Assembly (NCBI RefSeq): GCF_018449605.1
Contig: NZ_JAAVUW010000005.1
Coordinates: 434,001-498,000 of the forward strand
Direction: 5' to 3'
DNA: 64,000 nucleotides
Source: Luteibacter sp. dw_328
GTDB taxonomy: Bacteria; Pseudomonadota; Gammaproteobacteria; Xanthomonadales; Rhodanobacteraceae
The notes below the pieces were generated by a model. The model did no database searches, had not been told where the DNA came from, and saw only the letters and a program-made list of their open reading frames with translations. Shown in pieces: positions 38,982 to 47,796 of the stretch. The translations under genes were made by a program, and so were the position numbers. Each line of letters starts with the position of its first letter. Position 1 is the stretch's first letter.

Positions 38982-39740
38982 ATGAGCAACCAAATCTTCG
39001 ATCTCACCGGCAAGACCGCCCTGGTGACCGGTGCTTCGCGTGGTATCGGCAAGGCCAGCGCCCTGGCCCTCGCCAAGGCAGGTGCACAGGTGCTCGTGCA
39101 CTTCAGCCGCGGCGAACAGGAGGCCCAGGCCGTCGTCGACGAAATTCGCCAGGCCGGCGGCAAGGCAGAGAAAGTCGGTGCGGACCTCCGTGCCGCGCAA
39201 GGGCCGCACGAACTCGCCGCCAAGGTCCGAGAGATCATCGGTGGCCGACTCGACGTCCTGGTCGCCAATGCAGGCATCGCTGTCTCCGCGACGATCGAGG
39301 ACACCACCGTCGAAAACTTCGACAACCTCTTCGCCGTGAACGTTCGCGCCCCCTACTTCCTCGTGCAGCAGCTCCTTCCGGTGATGTGCAAGGACAGCAG
39401 TGTCGTGCTGCTTTCATCGCTCGCCGCCAAGTCCGCTGTCGGCACGTTGTCGGCTTACTCCGCGACCAAGGGCGCCATCGACACGCTTGTAAAGCACTTT
39501 GCGTCGGCACTGGGCGAGCGCGGCATTCGCGTCAACGCCGTTGCACCGGGCGTGGTCCCCACCGATATGTCGAGCTTTGCCAAGAGCGACGAAGGTCGTG
39601 ACTTCACGCTGAGCATCCAGGCGCTGAAGCGCATGGCCACTGCCCAGGACATCGCTGACGCGATCGCCTTCCTCGCCTCCGACGCATCACGCTGGGTGAC
39701 CGGCGAGACGCTGCACGTCGACGGTGGCTCGAAACTCTGA
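38982..39740 (+). CDS. SDR-family oxidoreductase
   Basis: This 252-residue NAD(P)-dependent classical short-chain dehydrogenase has the cofactor motif TGASRGIG at 16-23, the NAG segment near 92 and the catalytic Tyr-x-x-x-Lys (YSATK, about 160-164) with Ser about 14 residues earlier. The C-terminus VTGETLHVDGGSKL is that of 3-oxoacyl-ACP reductase and glucose-dehydrogenase-like members. ATG 38982 has AGGA upstream. A longer frame from 38736 overlaps the LysR promoter and is rejected. It is followed directly by a GST gene. Confidence 0.9.
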   Translation: MSNQIFDLTGKTALVTGASRGIGKASALALAKAGAQVLVHFSRGEQEAQAVVDEIRQAGGKAEKVGADLRAAQGPHELAAKVREIIGGRLDVLVANAGIAVSATIEDTTVENFDNLFAVNVRAPYFLVQQLLPVMCKDSSVVLLSSLAAKSAVGTLSAYSATKGAIDTLVKHFASALGERGIRVNAVAPGVVPTDMSSFAKSDEGRDFTLSIQALKRMATAQDIADAIAFLASDASRWVTGETLHVDGGSKL

Positions 39741-40419
39741 TCGACCCGATCTCCCCTTTAGAAGAAAACCCATCACTACTGAATCACTCAAGCTCTACCA
39801 GTCCGGCGGTTCGCCGAATTCGCGCCGCGTGCGCATCTTCATCGCCGAGAAGAACCTGACCATCCCTAACGTCGCAGTCGATCTCGGCAAGGGCGAGCAG
39901 CACGCAGAGGCCTACCGGGCGATCAATCCGCGCCGTGTGGTGCCTACCCTGGTACTGGGCGACGGCACCTCGATCGGAGAAGTGCCGGCCATCCAGCGTT
40001 ACCTCGAAGACGCCTTTCCGCAGCATCCCTTGTTCGGTACGAACGCGAAGGAGAAGGCGCTCATCACCATGTGGGAGCGGCGGGTCGAACTCGAAGGCTT
40101 CGCGTCGGTGATGGAGGCCATTCGCAATGTGCTTCCAGGTCTGCAGGGCCGCGCTATCGCGGGTCCGCACGATTACGAGCAGATCCCCGCGCTCGTGGAA
40201 CGTAGCAAGCAGCGCGTGGCGAACTTCTACATCGATCTTGAAGCGCGGTTGTCGGAAGTGAGCTTTGTCGCCGGTGACCGGTATTCGGTCGCGGACATCA
40301 CGGCGCTGGTGACGGTGGACTTTGCGACGAAGGCGATCGATATGCCGGTGCCGGAAGGTCATGTTGCGACGAAGCGCTGGTATGCGGAAGTGAGTGGTCG
40401 GGTGAGTGCGGGGGCTTGA
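39724..40419 (+). CDS. Glutathione S-transferase family protein (start uncertain)
   Basis: The protein of 215-231 residues has an N-terminal thioredoxin-like domain (LKLYQSGGSPNSRRVRIFIAEK, then NPRRVVPTLVLGDG and a cis-Pro) and an all-helical C-terminal domain with FVAGDRYSVADITALV. It would conjugate glutathione to electrophiles or reduce them. The only standard start is GTG 39724, inside the end of the SDR gene, which adds 16 unlikely residues. The natural start by homology is ATC at 39772 (reading ITTESLKLY). Coupling to the SDR is likely. The coordinates given use the GTG. Confidence 0.8.
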   Translation: MARNSDRPDLPFRRKPITTESLKLYQSGGSPNSRRVRIFIAEKNLTIPNVAVDLGKGEQHAEAYRAINPRRVVPTLVLGDGTSIGEVPAIQRYLEDAFPQHPLFGTNAKEKALITMWERRVELEGFASVMEAIRNVLPGLQGRAIAGPHDYEQIPALVERSKQRVANFYIDLEARLSEVSFVAGDRYSVADITALVTVDFATKAIDMPVPEGHVATKRWYAEVSGRVSAGA

Positions 40420-40425
40420 GGGAGA

Positions 40426-40450
40426 GCTTCGCCGATGAATCGGCTCCTAC
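40426..40450. repeat. REP-like element, single copy (D)
   Basis: GCTTCGCCGATGAATCGGCTCCTAC lies seven bases after the GST stop. It is identical to element A at 5391 over its whole length. Confidence 0.78.
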
Positions 40451-40456
40451 AGGGAG

Positions 40457-40524
40457 CAGGTTACGGCGGGGGGCAGGTCAAGGCCGGGACCAGGTTACGG
40501 CAGGAGCCGGTCATGGCCGGAAGT
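40457..40524. repeat. Two tandem imperfect 34-base repeats
   Basis: A unit starting CAGGTTACGGC and containing CAGGTCAAGGCCGG or CCGGTCATGGCCGG occurs twice in direct succession (40457-40490 and 40491-40524). The copies differ at several positions. No function is evident. The bases from 40525 to 40670 hold the start region of the following SDR gene and nothing else recognised. Confidence 0.55.
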
Positions 40525-40670
40525 GGGTCCCCGATTGATGTGGGGCCCACATAAGTCAAAGTGGAAATGAATGGCTACTGCGGCTGCCTGGTCATCGCTA
40601 ACTTGTCTTCAACGAAATGCGCCGCTGGCCCCGACTAACGGGGCGGCGGCTAACTCACCGAGGACACACC

Positions 40671-41429
40671 ATGAAAATCAGCGGCAATACCATCTTCATC
40701 ACGGGCGGCGGTTCGGGCATCGGTCGCGGTCTCGCCGAAGCACTTCACGCCAAGGGCAACAAGGTCATCATCGGCGGACGTCGTCGCGGCCATCTCGATA
40801 CCGTCGTCGCGGCGAACCCGGGCATGAGCGCCGTACAGCTCGACGTCTCTGATGTCGCCGACATCGAGCGGGTCGCAAAGCAGCTCATTGCGGAGTTCCC
40901 GACACTCAACGTGCTGATCAACAACGCGGGCATCATGGAACTCGACCGTGCGGTCGGTCGCCTGGACGATGCGCAGATGGTGTCGACGATTACCACCAAC
41001 CTGATGGGTCCGCTGCGCCTGACTTCTGCCCTCATCGACCATCTCAAGAAACAGCCCGATGCGACGGTGATCTACAACAGCTCGGTGCTTGCCTTCGTGC
41101 CACTCGCCTTCACGGCCGTCTATTCCGCCACCAAGGCCGCGCTGCACTCTTACGTTCTTTCGCAGCGCTTCCTGCTCCGCGAAGACGGCGTCAAAGTGCT
41201 CGAGATCGCTCCGCCGTGGGTTCGCACGGAACTGATGAATAGTCAGGAAGCTGAGCTCGCCATGCCGCTCGATGAGTTCATTGCCCAGACCATGGCCGTG
41301 CTGGAGACGGACGCAGACGAGATCCTCGTTGAAGGCGCACGCCCCCTTCGCAACAACGCGGGCCCCGCGGAGCACGGGCTCGTCGACGGCTTCAATACGC
41401 AAATGTCGAGCATCTTCGGCGGCGGTTGA
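40671..41429 (+). CDS. SDR-family oxidoreductase (DltE-like)
   Basis: This 252-residue short-chain dehydrogenase has TGGGSGIG (about 11-18), NNAG near 84-87 and YSATK near 151-155. The sequence style, including GRRRGHLD after beta-2 and PPWVRTEL in the substrate loop, matches DltE-like NAD(P)-dependent oxidoreductases of unknown substrate. ATG 40671 follows GAGGA. A start at 40617 would add a basic tail and is rejected. It is convergent with the LysR gene next to it, with 17 bases between the stops. Confidence 0.88.
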   Translation: MKISGNTIFITGGGSGIGRGLAEALHAKGNKVIIGGRRRGHLDTVVAANPGMSAVQLDVSDVADIERVAKQLIAEFPTLNVLINNAGIMELDRAVGRLDDAQMVSTITTNLMGPLRLTSALIDHLKKQPDATVIYNSSVLAFVPLAFTAVYSATKAALHSYVLSQRFLLREDGVKVLEIAPPWVRTELMNSQEAELAMPLDEFIAQTMAVLETDADEILVEGARPLRNNAGPAEHGLVDGFNTQMSSIFGGG

Positions 41430-41446
41430 TAACCGAAGGCCGCCCG

Positions 41447-42355
41447 TCAGTAGGGCAGGCGACCAAGACCGGCATCGATGGCCAACTCCGCGATGAGATG
41501 ATCGACGACGGCGCGCGCTGCGGCGCGTGTCGCTCGTCCGAGCGGAAAGTACGCAAAGACAGGAATTTCTTCGGTACGCCAGTCGGTGAGTAGCTGAACC
41601 AGTGAGCCATCGGCGAGCTCGCGCCGACATGCCCAACCTGTCGTCGACGTAATGCCCATGCCGGAAACAACGGCGGCGACCGCGCCTTCGCTCTCGTTGG
41701 TGCTGAAGTGCGAGCCGAGCTCGATCGTCCTGACGTCATCGTCGCGCTCGAATCGCCAACCCCTGGGCACCATCGACGCGGGTCCGGAAACAATGCGATG
41801 GCTGACGAGGTCGTCGGGAGAGGTGGGCGTTCCCGCTGTCGCGAGGTACGCAGGCGACGCGATGATCACCCTCGGAATCACGGCCAACTGCTTGATCGTG
41901 CCGCTCGCGTCTGGCTTCGACCCGACGCGGATCGCGACATCCACGGCATCGCGCACGAGATCCTGCCGACGGTCCTCGAGCAGGAGCTGGAGTTCCACGT
42001 TGGGGTACCTGGTCGAAAACGACGCAAGGCGCGGAATGATCTCGCGTATGGCGATGCTCAGTGACATGCTCATGCGTATGAGTCCGCGAAGGTCACCGCC
42101 GTCGCGCACACTGTGCTCGGCGTCGTCGAGCGCGAGCAGGATCGGCTCCATGCGCGCGAGAAATTCCGAACCGGTCTCCGTCGGGACCACGGCACGCGTC
42201 GTCCTTGAAAGCAGACGTACCCCGAGGTCCGATTCAAGGTCTGCGATGATCCGCGAGGCCTGCGACTGCGACAGCCCGCACTCGCGCGCTGCAGCAGAGA
42301 AGCTGCCGAGCCTGGCGACACGCGTGTACAGCTTGAGCGCGAAGATGTCTTTCAT
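41447..42355 (-). CDS. LysR-family transcriptional regulator
   Basis: This 302-residue protein has an N-terminal helix-turn-helix (about residues 1-60, SFSAAARECGLSQSQASRIIADLE) and a substrate-binding domain (about 90-295). The LSQSQASR recognition segment and the RGLIRMSMS opening of the effector domain are typical of the CrgA/AaeR-like group. ATG 42355 gives the normal length. A GTG at 42433 would add 26 residues. It may control the convergent SDR or the GNAT upstream; neither arrangement is the classic divergent one. Confidence 0.87.
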   Translation of the reverse strand: MKDIFALKLYTRVARLGSFSAAARECGLSQSQASRIIADLESDLGVRLLSRTTRAVVPTETGSEFLARMEPILLALDDAEHSVRDGGDLRGLIRMSMSLSIAIREIIPRLASFSTRYPNVELQLLLEDRRQDLVRDAVDVAIRVGSKPDASGTIKQLAVIPRVIIASPAYLATAGTPTSPDDLVSHRIVSGPASMVPRGWRFERDDDVRTIELGSHFSTNESEGAVAAVVSGMGITSTTGWACRRELADGSLVQLLTDWRTEEIPVFAYFPLGRATRAAARAVVDHLIAELAIDAGLGRLPY

Positions 42356-42465
42356 GCCGGAATCCCGAACCCCGCGGATTGAGGTCTCGCCTGCATGGAA
42401 GATAGCGGAATCCGATCGCTGCCGGTCAGTCACCGGCCTATTCCTGTTCGGGACCAGCTTCCCGG

Positions 42466-42984
42466 TTACAGCGCGCGGTACATGAGCAGGTCGCGCTGGG
42501 CGTCGCTGCCGACATGGAAACGATGCTCACCCACTTCGACGAAACCGAACTTCGCATAGAAGCGGACGGCTCGCGGGTTGTTCTCCCAGACGCCGAGCCA
42601 TACGCCATTAGCACCACGCTTCGTAGCGTCGTCGAGCGCAGCATCCATGAGCAGCGCCGCGACGCCCTTTCCATGCCAGGGCGCATCGACGTAGATACGA
42701 TGGAGCTCTACCGCCCTAGATTCCGGAACGCAGGCCGGACGTTCGCCGGAGCGTACTTGCGCGAAGCCGGCGATTGACGCGCCGTCGGTACAGAGCAAGG
42801 TCGTGATGTCCGGATCGACAATCTCCGCGCGCTGGATCGCTTCGCGGTAGCTGCTCCGGCAATGCTCGGCCATGTGTTCTTCGGCGGTGGATTCGCCGAA
42901 GGTGGCGCGGAACGTTCGCTCCATCACCTGAGCGAGCGCCGCCGCCTGGTCGGCGGTCGCGATGCGAAGTCGAAAGGTGGTCAT
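42466..42984 (-). CDS. GNAT-family N-acetyltransferase
   Basis: This 172-residue acetyltransferase uses acetyl-CoA. The acetyl-CoA loop is visible as YVDAPWHGKGVAALLMDAAL (about 97-116), and the C-terminal strand has FYAKFGFVEVGEHRF. Such proteins acetylate amino groups of antibiotics, polyamines or proteins; the substrate is unknown. It lies between a LysR gene and an MFS exporter, all on the same strand, with 27 bases to the exporter. The two may be cotranscribed. Confidence 0.87.
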   Translation of the reverse strand: MTTFRLRIATADQAAALAQVMERTFRATFGESTAEEHMAEHCRSSYREAIQRAEIVDPDITTLLCTDGASIAGFAQVRSGERPACVPESRAVELHRIYVDAPWHGKGVAALLMDAALDDATKRGANGVWLGVWENNPRAVRFYAKFGFVEVGEHRFHVGSDAQRDLLMYRAL

Positions 42985-43011
42985 CGAATCTCCAACGCCG
43001 TGCGGTGACGG

Positions 43012-44238
43012 TCAGCAGGGCTCGGCGGCCGCTTCGGAGATCGTCCGCTTCTCGGCGGCAACCGACGCCGCCCAGATACCCAGACCCGCCAGTGCCAACA
43101 AGCTGCCGACCCAGCCGGGCGATGTCCAGCCGTAGCCGCCTGCGATGGCCAGGCCACCGAGGAACGGGCCCAGCGCGTTCGCCGTGTTGAATGCGGAATG
43201 ATTGAGCGACGCGGCAAGGCCTTGCGCATCACCCGCGACGTCCATCAGGCGTGTCTGCAGCACCGTACCCAGGGCACCACCGATGCCAATGCAGAACACG
43301 TCCAGGCTGAGCAGCCAGATGTTGCCGGTAGTGAATGGGAAGAGGGCAAGGAGCACCATGCTCCACACCAGCAAGACGCCGGCCGTGCGCATGAGTGCGC
43401 GGTCGGCGAAGACGGGAACGACCATATTGCCGATGGTCATGCCAACGCCGAAGACACCCATCACCCAGGGCACCGACGACAGCGGCATCTTCGTCACGTT
43501 GATCAGGATGTCCGCCAGGTACGTATAGACGGCGAACATGCCGCCGAAACCAATCGCACCGATGGCGAGCGTGTACCAGACCTGCGAACGCTTCAGGGCA
43601 CTGAGTTCGCGCAGCGGGCTGGCCTTTGCATCGGACGGCGTGTTCGGCGCGAAGATCGCGACGGCGGTCATCGTCAGCACACCGAGTACGGCGACCAAGG
43701 CGAAGGCCCAGCGCCAACCGACCGCCTGGCCCAGCCAGCTGGCCAGCGGCACGCCGACGACGGTCGCGACGGTGAGCCCGAGGAACATCTGACCTACCGC
43801 GCGCGTGCGCCGGTTTGCAGGCACCAGCGAAGACGCGACCAGCGCGGCCACGCCGAAATACGCCCCATGCGGCAAGCCGGCGAGGAACCGGAAGACCAGC
43901 ATCCAGTGGTAGTTCGGCGACAGCCCGGTCAGGCCGTTGAACACGGTGAACATGGTCATGAGGATCAGCAGCAACCGGCGCCGCGGTACGCGCGCACCGA
44001 GCACGGTCATCACCGGCGCGCCGACCACGACGCCCAGCGCATACGCGCTGATGGTGTGACCGGCGGTTGGCGCGTCGATGCCCAGGCCCTGCGCGAACAG
44101 GGGAAGCATGCTCATCGAGGCGAACTCGGTCGTCCCGATGGCGAAACCACCGACGGCGAGCGCGAGGATGACCAGGCCAACGTGCGGCGCGCGGACGGGC
44201 GGGATACCCGGATCGAGGGCGGGTGCGGAAGCAGACAT
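43012..44238 (-). CDS. MFS transporter, DHA1 (AraJ-like) family
   Basis: This 408-residue inner-membrane exporter has 12 predicted helices. The N-terminal helix contains GGFAIGTTEFASMSMLPLFA and the loop after helix 2 contains GARVPRRRLL, as in AraJ/YdhP-like sugar or drug efflux proteins. Helix 4-5 has RFLAGLPHGAYFGVAALV. ATG 44238 gives a normal N-terminus. A longer frame to 44325 is rejected. The substrate is unknown. A LysR gene lies just upstream on the same strand. Confidence 0.88.
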   Translation of the reverse strand: MSASAPALDPGIPPVRAPHVGLVILALAVGGFAIGTTEFASMSMLPLFAQGLGIDAPTAGHTISAYALGVVVGAPVMTVLGARVPRRRLLLILMTMFTVFNGLTGLSPNYHWMLVFRFLAGLPHGAYFGVAALVASSLVPANRRTRAVGQMFLGLTVATVVGVPLASWLGQAVGWRWAFALVAVLGVLTMTAVAIFAPNTPSDAKASPLRELSALKRSQVWYTLAIGAIGFGGMFAVYTYLADILINVTKMPLSSVPWVMGVFGVGMTIGNMVVPVFADRALMRTAGVLLVWSMVLLALFPFTTGNIWLLSLDVFCIGIGGALGTVLQTRLMDVAGDAQGLAASLNHSAFNTANALGPFLGGLAIAGGYGWTSPGWVGSLLALAGLGIWAASVAAEKRTISEAAAEPC

Positions 44239-44337
44239 GGGGGACTCGGGACGTGGGGGCCCGGCGCGTGGTGCGCCGCAGCATACGCCTAGGATACCCC
44301 TTGCATGCGCTTGCACCAAGCGCATCTCAGAAGCGCC

Positions 44338-45234
44338 TCACCCCACCCCGTCATCGCGGATGAGATCGATAAAGGCGCGCAGGGCGGAGGTCACCCTGCG
44401 CTGCCGCGGGTAATACAGCATGAAACCCGGATACGACGGGCACCAGTCCTCGAGTACGCGAACCAGCCGGCCGTCCTTGATGAACTGGGTGAGTTGGTCT
44501 TCGAGCACGAAGGTCAGGCCTACACCGGTCAGGGCTAGGTCCAGCGACAGCCGGAAGTCCGCGAAGGTCAGCCGGCCCGGCACATCGACGTCCAGCTTTC
44601 GGCCCGCCTGCTCGAACTCCCACTTATAGATACGCCCACTGGGGAATCGGAACCGTATGCACTCATGACGCATCAGGTCGTTGGGGTGCAACGGCGTGCC
44701 GTGGGTCGCCAGATACCCCGGCGTCGCGACGCAGACGCTCCGATGGGGGCCACCGATCGGCACCGCGATCATGTCCTCGGGCACCTGCTCGAGAAAGCGG
44801 ATCCCGGCATCGAAGCCCGAGGCCACGATGTCGATCAGGCCATCGTTGTCCACCGCCTCGAAGCGCACATCCGGGTAGGCCGCCAGGAACCGTGGCAACA
44901 GCGGCGGCAGGATCAGCTGGGCGGTGATCCGCGGCATATTGATCCGGAGCGTGCCGGAGGGCGCGGCGCGGAAGTCGTTCATCTCCTCCAGCGCATCACC
45001 GACATCGCGAAGGGCTGGCTCCAGGCGCTCGAGGAGTCGCTGCCCGGCCTCCGTGAGGGAGACGCTTCGGGTGGTCCGGTGGAACAGCATGACCCCGAGC
45101 CGCTCCTCGAGCCCGCGGATCGCGTAGCTGATCGCGGACGTGGACAGGGTCAATTCGGCCCCTGCCTTGCGGAAGCTGGCATGGCGCGCCACGGAAGCGA
45201 AGGCGGCGAGGTGGGAAAGGTTGTCGGGTCGCAT
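44338..45234 (-). CDS. LysR-family transcriptional regulator
   Basis: This 298-residue protein has an N-terminal helix-turn-helix (residues about 3-62, SFRKAGAELTLSTSAISYAIRGLE) and an effector domain. A LRINMPRITA segment starts the effector domain, as in the AaeR/DsdC-like group. ATG 45234 is chosen over a start 18 codons upstream. It is divergent from a zinc alcohol dehydrogenase (113 bases between starts) and probably regulates it. The MFS exporter downstream could share its transcript. Confidence 0.9.
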   Translation of the reverse strand: MRPDNLSHLAAFASVARHASFRKAGAELTLSTSAISYAIRGLEERLGVMLFHRTTRSVSLTEAGQRLLERLEPALRDVGDALEEMNDFRAAPSGTLRINMPRITAQLILPPLLPRFLAAYPDVRFEAVDNDGLIDIVASGFDAGIRFLEQVPEDMIAVPIGGPHRSVCVATPGYLATHGTPLHPNDLMRHECIRFRFPSGRIYKWEFEQAGRKLDVDVPGRLTFADFRLSLDLALTGVGLTFVLEDQLTQFIKDGRLVRVLEDWCPSYPGFMLYYPRQRRVTSALRAFIDLIRDDGVG

Positions 45235-45347
45235 GATTGTGAAGGATATCTCAACGGCTCGTCCCGGAATCCCCGCTGGCCGCGCCATTCCAGCGGACGT
45301 ATTGTTGTGGACTACCGATCAAACTCTCAACGATAAGGATGACTGCC

Positions 45348-46397
45348 ATGATCGACGTCCGCGGATTTGCCGCCAAAAGCGCAACGACCCCCCTCGTCCC
45401 CTTCACCTTCCAGCGCCGCGAGCCGGGCGAGCACGACGTCCGCATCGAGATCCTCTATAGCGGCGTCTGTCACTCCGACCTGCACCAGGCCAAGGGTGAC
45501 TGGGGCAACTCCACCTTCCCGATGGTCCCGGGCCACGAGATCGTCGGCCGCGTCGTTGCCGTCGGTTCGGCCGTGAAGAAGTTCAAGGTCGGCGATTTCG
45601 CCGGCGTGGGCTGCATGGTCGACTCCTGCCGTACCTGTGAATCGTGCAAGCAGGACCTCGAGCAGTACTGCCTGACCCACACCAGCTTCACCTACAACGG
45701 CACCGAGCAGGACAAGACCACGCCGACCCAGGGCGGTTATTCCACCGAGATCGTCACCGAAGAGCGCTTCGTGGTGAAGATCTCCGAGAAGCTCGACCTC
45801 AAGGCGACCGCGCCGCTCCTGTGCGCCGGCATCACCACCTACTCGCCGCTGCGTCACTGGAAGGTCGGCAAGGGCCAGAAGGTCGGTGTGATCGGCCTCG
45901 GCGGTCTCGGCCACATGGGCGTGAAGTTCGCCAAGGCGATGGGTGCGCACGTCACCATGATCACCACCTCCGCTTCGAAGGGTGAAGACGCCAAGCGCCT
46001 CGGCGCCGACGCCGTGCTGCTGTCCACGGATGCGGAAGCAATGAAGGCGGCGGGTGCCAGCTTCGACTTCCTGCTCAACACGGTGCCGGTGTCCCACGAC
46101 ATCAATCCGTACACCAACCTGCTCAAGCTCGACGGCACCATGGTGCTGGTTGGCGCGCTCACGCCCCTCGACGGCGTGGTCGGTGGCAGCCTGATGCTCC
46201 CGCGTCGCACGATCGCCGGTTCGGCCATCGGCGGCATGGCCGAGACCCAGGAAATGATGGACTTCTGCGCCGAGCACAACATCGTTTCGGACATCGAAGT
46301 CGTCGACATGGCGTCGATCAACGAGACCTATGTGCGCCTTGCGAAGAACGACGTGCGCTATCGCTTCGTCATCGACATGGCCACCATGCCGGCGTGA
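45348..46397 (+). CDS. Zinc-dependent alcohol dehydrogenase (YahK-like)
   Basis: This 349-residue protein is a medium-chain zinc dehydrogenase close to E. coli YahK and the cinnamyl-alcohol branch, which reduce aldehydes with NADPH. The catalytic zinc site is shown by GVCHSDLHQ near 37-45 and GHEIVGR near 61. The structural zinc site is CRTCESCKQDLEQYC near 91-105, and the cofactor motif is GLGGLGHMG near 181. ATG 45348 with AAGGA eight bases upstream is preferred over ATG 45339. It is divergent from a LysR regulator. Confidence 0.92.
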   Translation: MIDVRGFAAKSATTPLVPFTFQRREPGEHDVRIEILYSGVCHSDLHQAKGDWGNSTFPMVPGHEIVGRVVAVGSAVKKFKVGDFAGVGCMVDSCRTCESCKQDLEQYCLTHTSFTYNGTEQDKTTPTQGGYSTEIVTEERFVVKISEKLDLKATAPLLCAGITTYSPLRHWKVGKGQKVGVIGLGGLGHMGVKFAKAMGAHVTMITTSASKGEDAKRLGADAVLLSTDAEAMKAAGASFDFLLNTVPVSHDINPYTNLLKLDGTMVLVGALTPLDGVVGGSLMLPRRTIAGSAIGGMAETQEMMDFCAEHNIVSDIEVVDMASINETYVRLAKNDVRYRFVIDMATMPA

Positions 46398-46431
46398 TCG
46401 AAGCTGTCCATGAAAGCGTGAGGTAACAACC

Positions 46432-46549
46432 ATCGCCGGCGGAGCCGGCTCCCACCAGTTCGTCGCGACCCACAAGGTTGCAGTGTCCCTGTGGGAGCCG
46501 GCTATGCCGGCGATGCTCTCGATCGGTAGGAGTCGATTCATCGGCGATG
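46432..46549. repeat. REP-like cluster (E), diverged copies
   Basis: Three elements lie together: GCCGGCGGAGCCGGCTCCCACC, GTGGGAGCCGGCTATGCCGGCGAT in inverse orientation, and a GGTAGGAGTCGATTCATCGGCGAT copy with a base change. They separate the alcohol dehydrogenase from the metallo-hydrolase. The GCCGGC-core variant differs from the GATTCATC-core form elsewhere. Confidence 0.78.
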
Positions 46550-46593
46550 CCCTTGCTGCTATCTTCAAACCCGACCACCGCCAAGGACACGGT

Positions 46594-47775
46594 TTGAAGC
46601 GATTCCTCCGCTACGCACTCATCCTGGTCGCACTCATCGCGGCCTTCCTCGCGTTCGTCGCGATCAGCGCCTGGCCGAACATCGGCACCCTGCCCGACGC
46701 CGTGCAGACCGCGCGCGACGCGAAGTCGCCCGAGTGGCATAACGGCAAGTTCGAAAACCCGCTGCCCATGTATACGAACGTGAAAGGCGGCGTGTTGCAG
46801 ATGTTGAAATCGGCGCCCGGCGAAGAGCCCGACGCGCCCGTTCCGACGATGGACTCCTCGGCGCTGTACAAAGTGCCGCCGACATCCGGCCTACGCGTTA
46901 CCTGGTTCGGCCATTCATCGATGCTGCTCGAGATCGACGGCACGAACATCGTCGTCGACCCGCTATGGAGCGAGCGCGCCTCGCCCTTCTCCTGGCTCGG
47001 CCCGAAACGTTGGTATGAACCGCCGGTTCCCATCGACCATCTTCCCCATGTCGGTGCGGTCATTGTTTCGCACGATCATTACGACCATCTCGATCGCGCT
47101 TCCATCCAGGCGTTCAATGCCCTTGGCGTCCGCTTCATCGTGCCGCTCGGCGTTGCTTCGCATCTCCGTGGCTGGGGCGTACCCGCCGAACGCATCACCG
47201 AACTCGACTGGTGGCAGGACGCGAAAGTCGGCAACCTCGACATCGTCTCCACGCCATCGCGCCATGCCTCCGGACGTCTGTCCGCGCGTAGCGATGTGAC
47301 GCTCTGGACGGGATACGCGCTGATCGGCAAGGAACATCGCGTGTTCTATTCCGGCGATACCGGCTTCAACGATACCTTCGCCGACGTCGGTACGAAGTAC
47401 GGGCCGTTCGACGTGAGCCTGATCGAATCAGGCCAGTACGACGCCCAGTGGCCGGACTGGCACCTCGGTCCCGAGCAGGCGATGAAGGTGCACGAGGAGG
47501 TGCGCGCAAAGGTGCTCATCCCCGTGCACTGGGGCCTTATCAAGCTAGCGCACCATGCGTGGACCGAACCGCCGGAGCGCATCCTTGCCGCGGCGACATG
47601 CAGCCACGCGGACGTGCTCGTGCCGGAGCCGGGGCAGGCGGTGGAACCCACGATGCACCCCGTCATCCCTCGCTGGTGGCCACTGCAACACGTGGCTACC
47701 GCGCGAGAGAAGCCGATCGTCGCTTCAACGCATGGTGATCCGAAGCAAACGTTTGAGATTCCGACCTGCCCGTAG
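46594..47775 (+). CDS. MBL-fold metallo-hydrolase, membrane-anchored (TTG start)
   Basis: This 393-residue protein has one N-terminal hydrophobic anchor (about residues 5-25) followed by a metallo-beta-lactamase-fold domain of the UlaG/NAPE-PLD-like type. The zinc motif HDHYDHLD lies near 159-166; GHSSMLLEI comes earlier and HWGLIKLAHHAW later. These enzymes cleave phosphodiesters or lactones. The TTG at 46594 has AAGGA eight bases upstream and gives a clean anchor. A longer frame from 46483 would translate a REP element and is rejected. It is followed by a DUF6624 gene after 21 bases. Confidence 0.85.
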   Translation: MKRFLRYALILVALIAAFLAFVAISAWPNIGTLPDAVQTARDAKSPEWHNGKFENPLPMYTNVKGGVLQMLKSAPGEEPDAPVPTMDSSALYKVPPTSGLRVTWFGHSSMLLEIDGTNIVVDPLWSERASPFSWLGPKRWYEPPVPIDHLPHVGAVIVSHDHYDHLDRASIQAFNALGVRFIVPLGVASHLRGWGVPAERITELDWWQDAKVGNLDIVSTPSRHASGRLSARSDVTLWTGYALIGKEHRVFYSGDTGFNDTFADVGTKYGPFDVSLIESGQYDAQWPDWHLGPEQAMKVHEEVRAKVLIPVHWGLIKLAHHAWTEPPERILAAATCSHADVLVPEPGQAVEPTMHPVIPRWWPLQHVATAREKPIVASTHGDPKQTFEIPTCP

Positions 47776-47796
47776 CTCACGACTCAGGGGGATAGC

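Noticed and set aside
46483-46593. N-terminal extension of the metallo-hydrolase
   Set aside because: It would translate a REP element; TTG 46594 with AAGGA upstream and the membrane anchor give the natural start.
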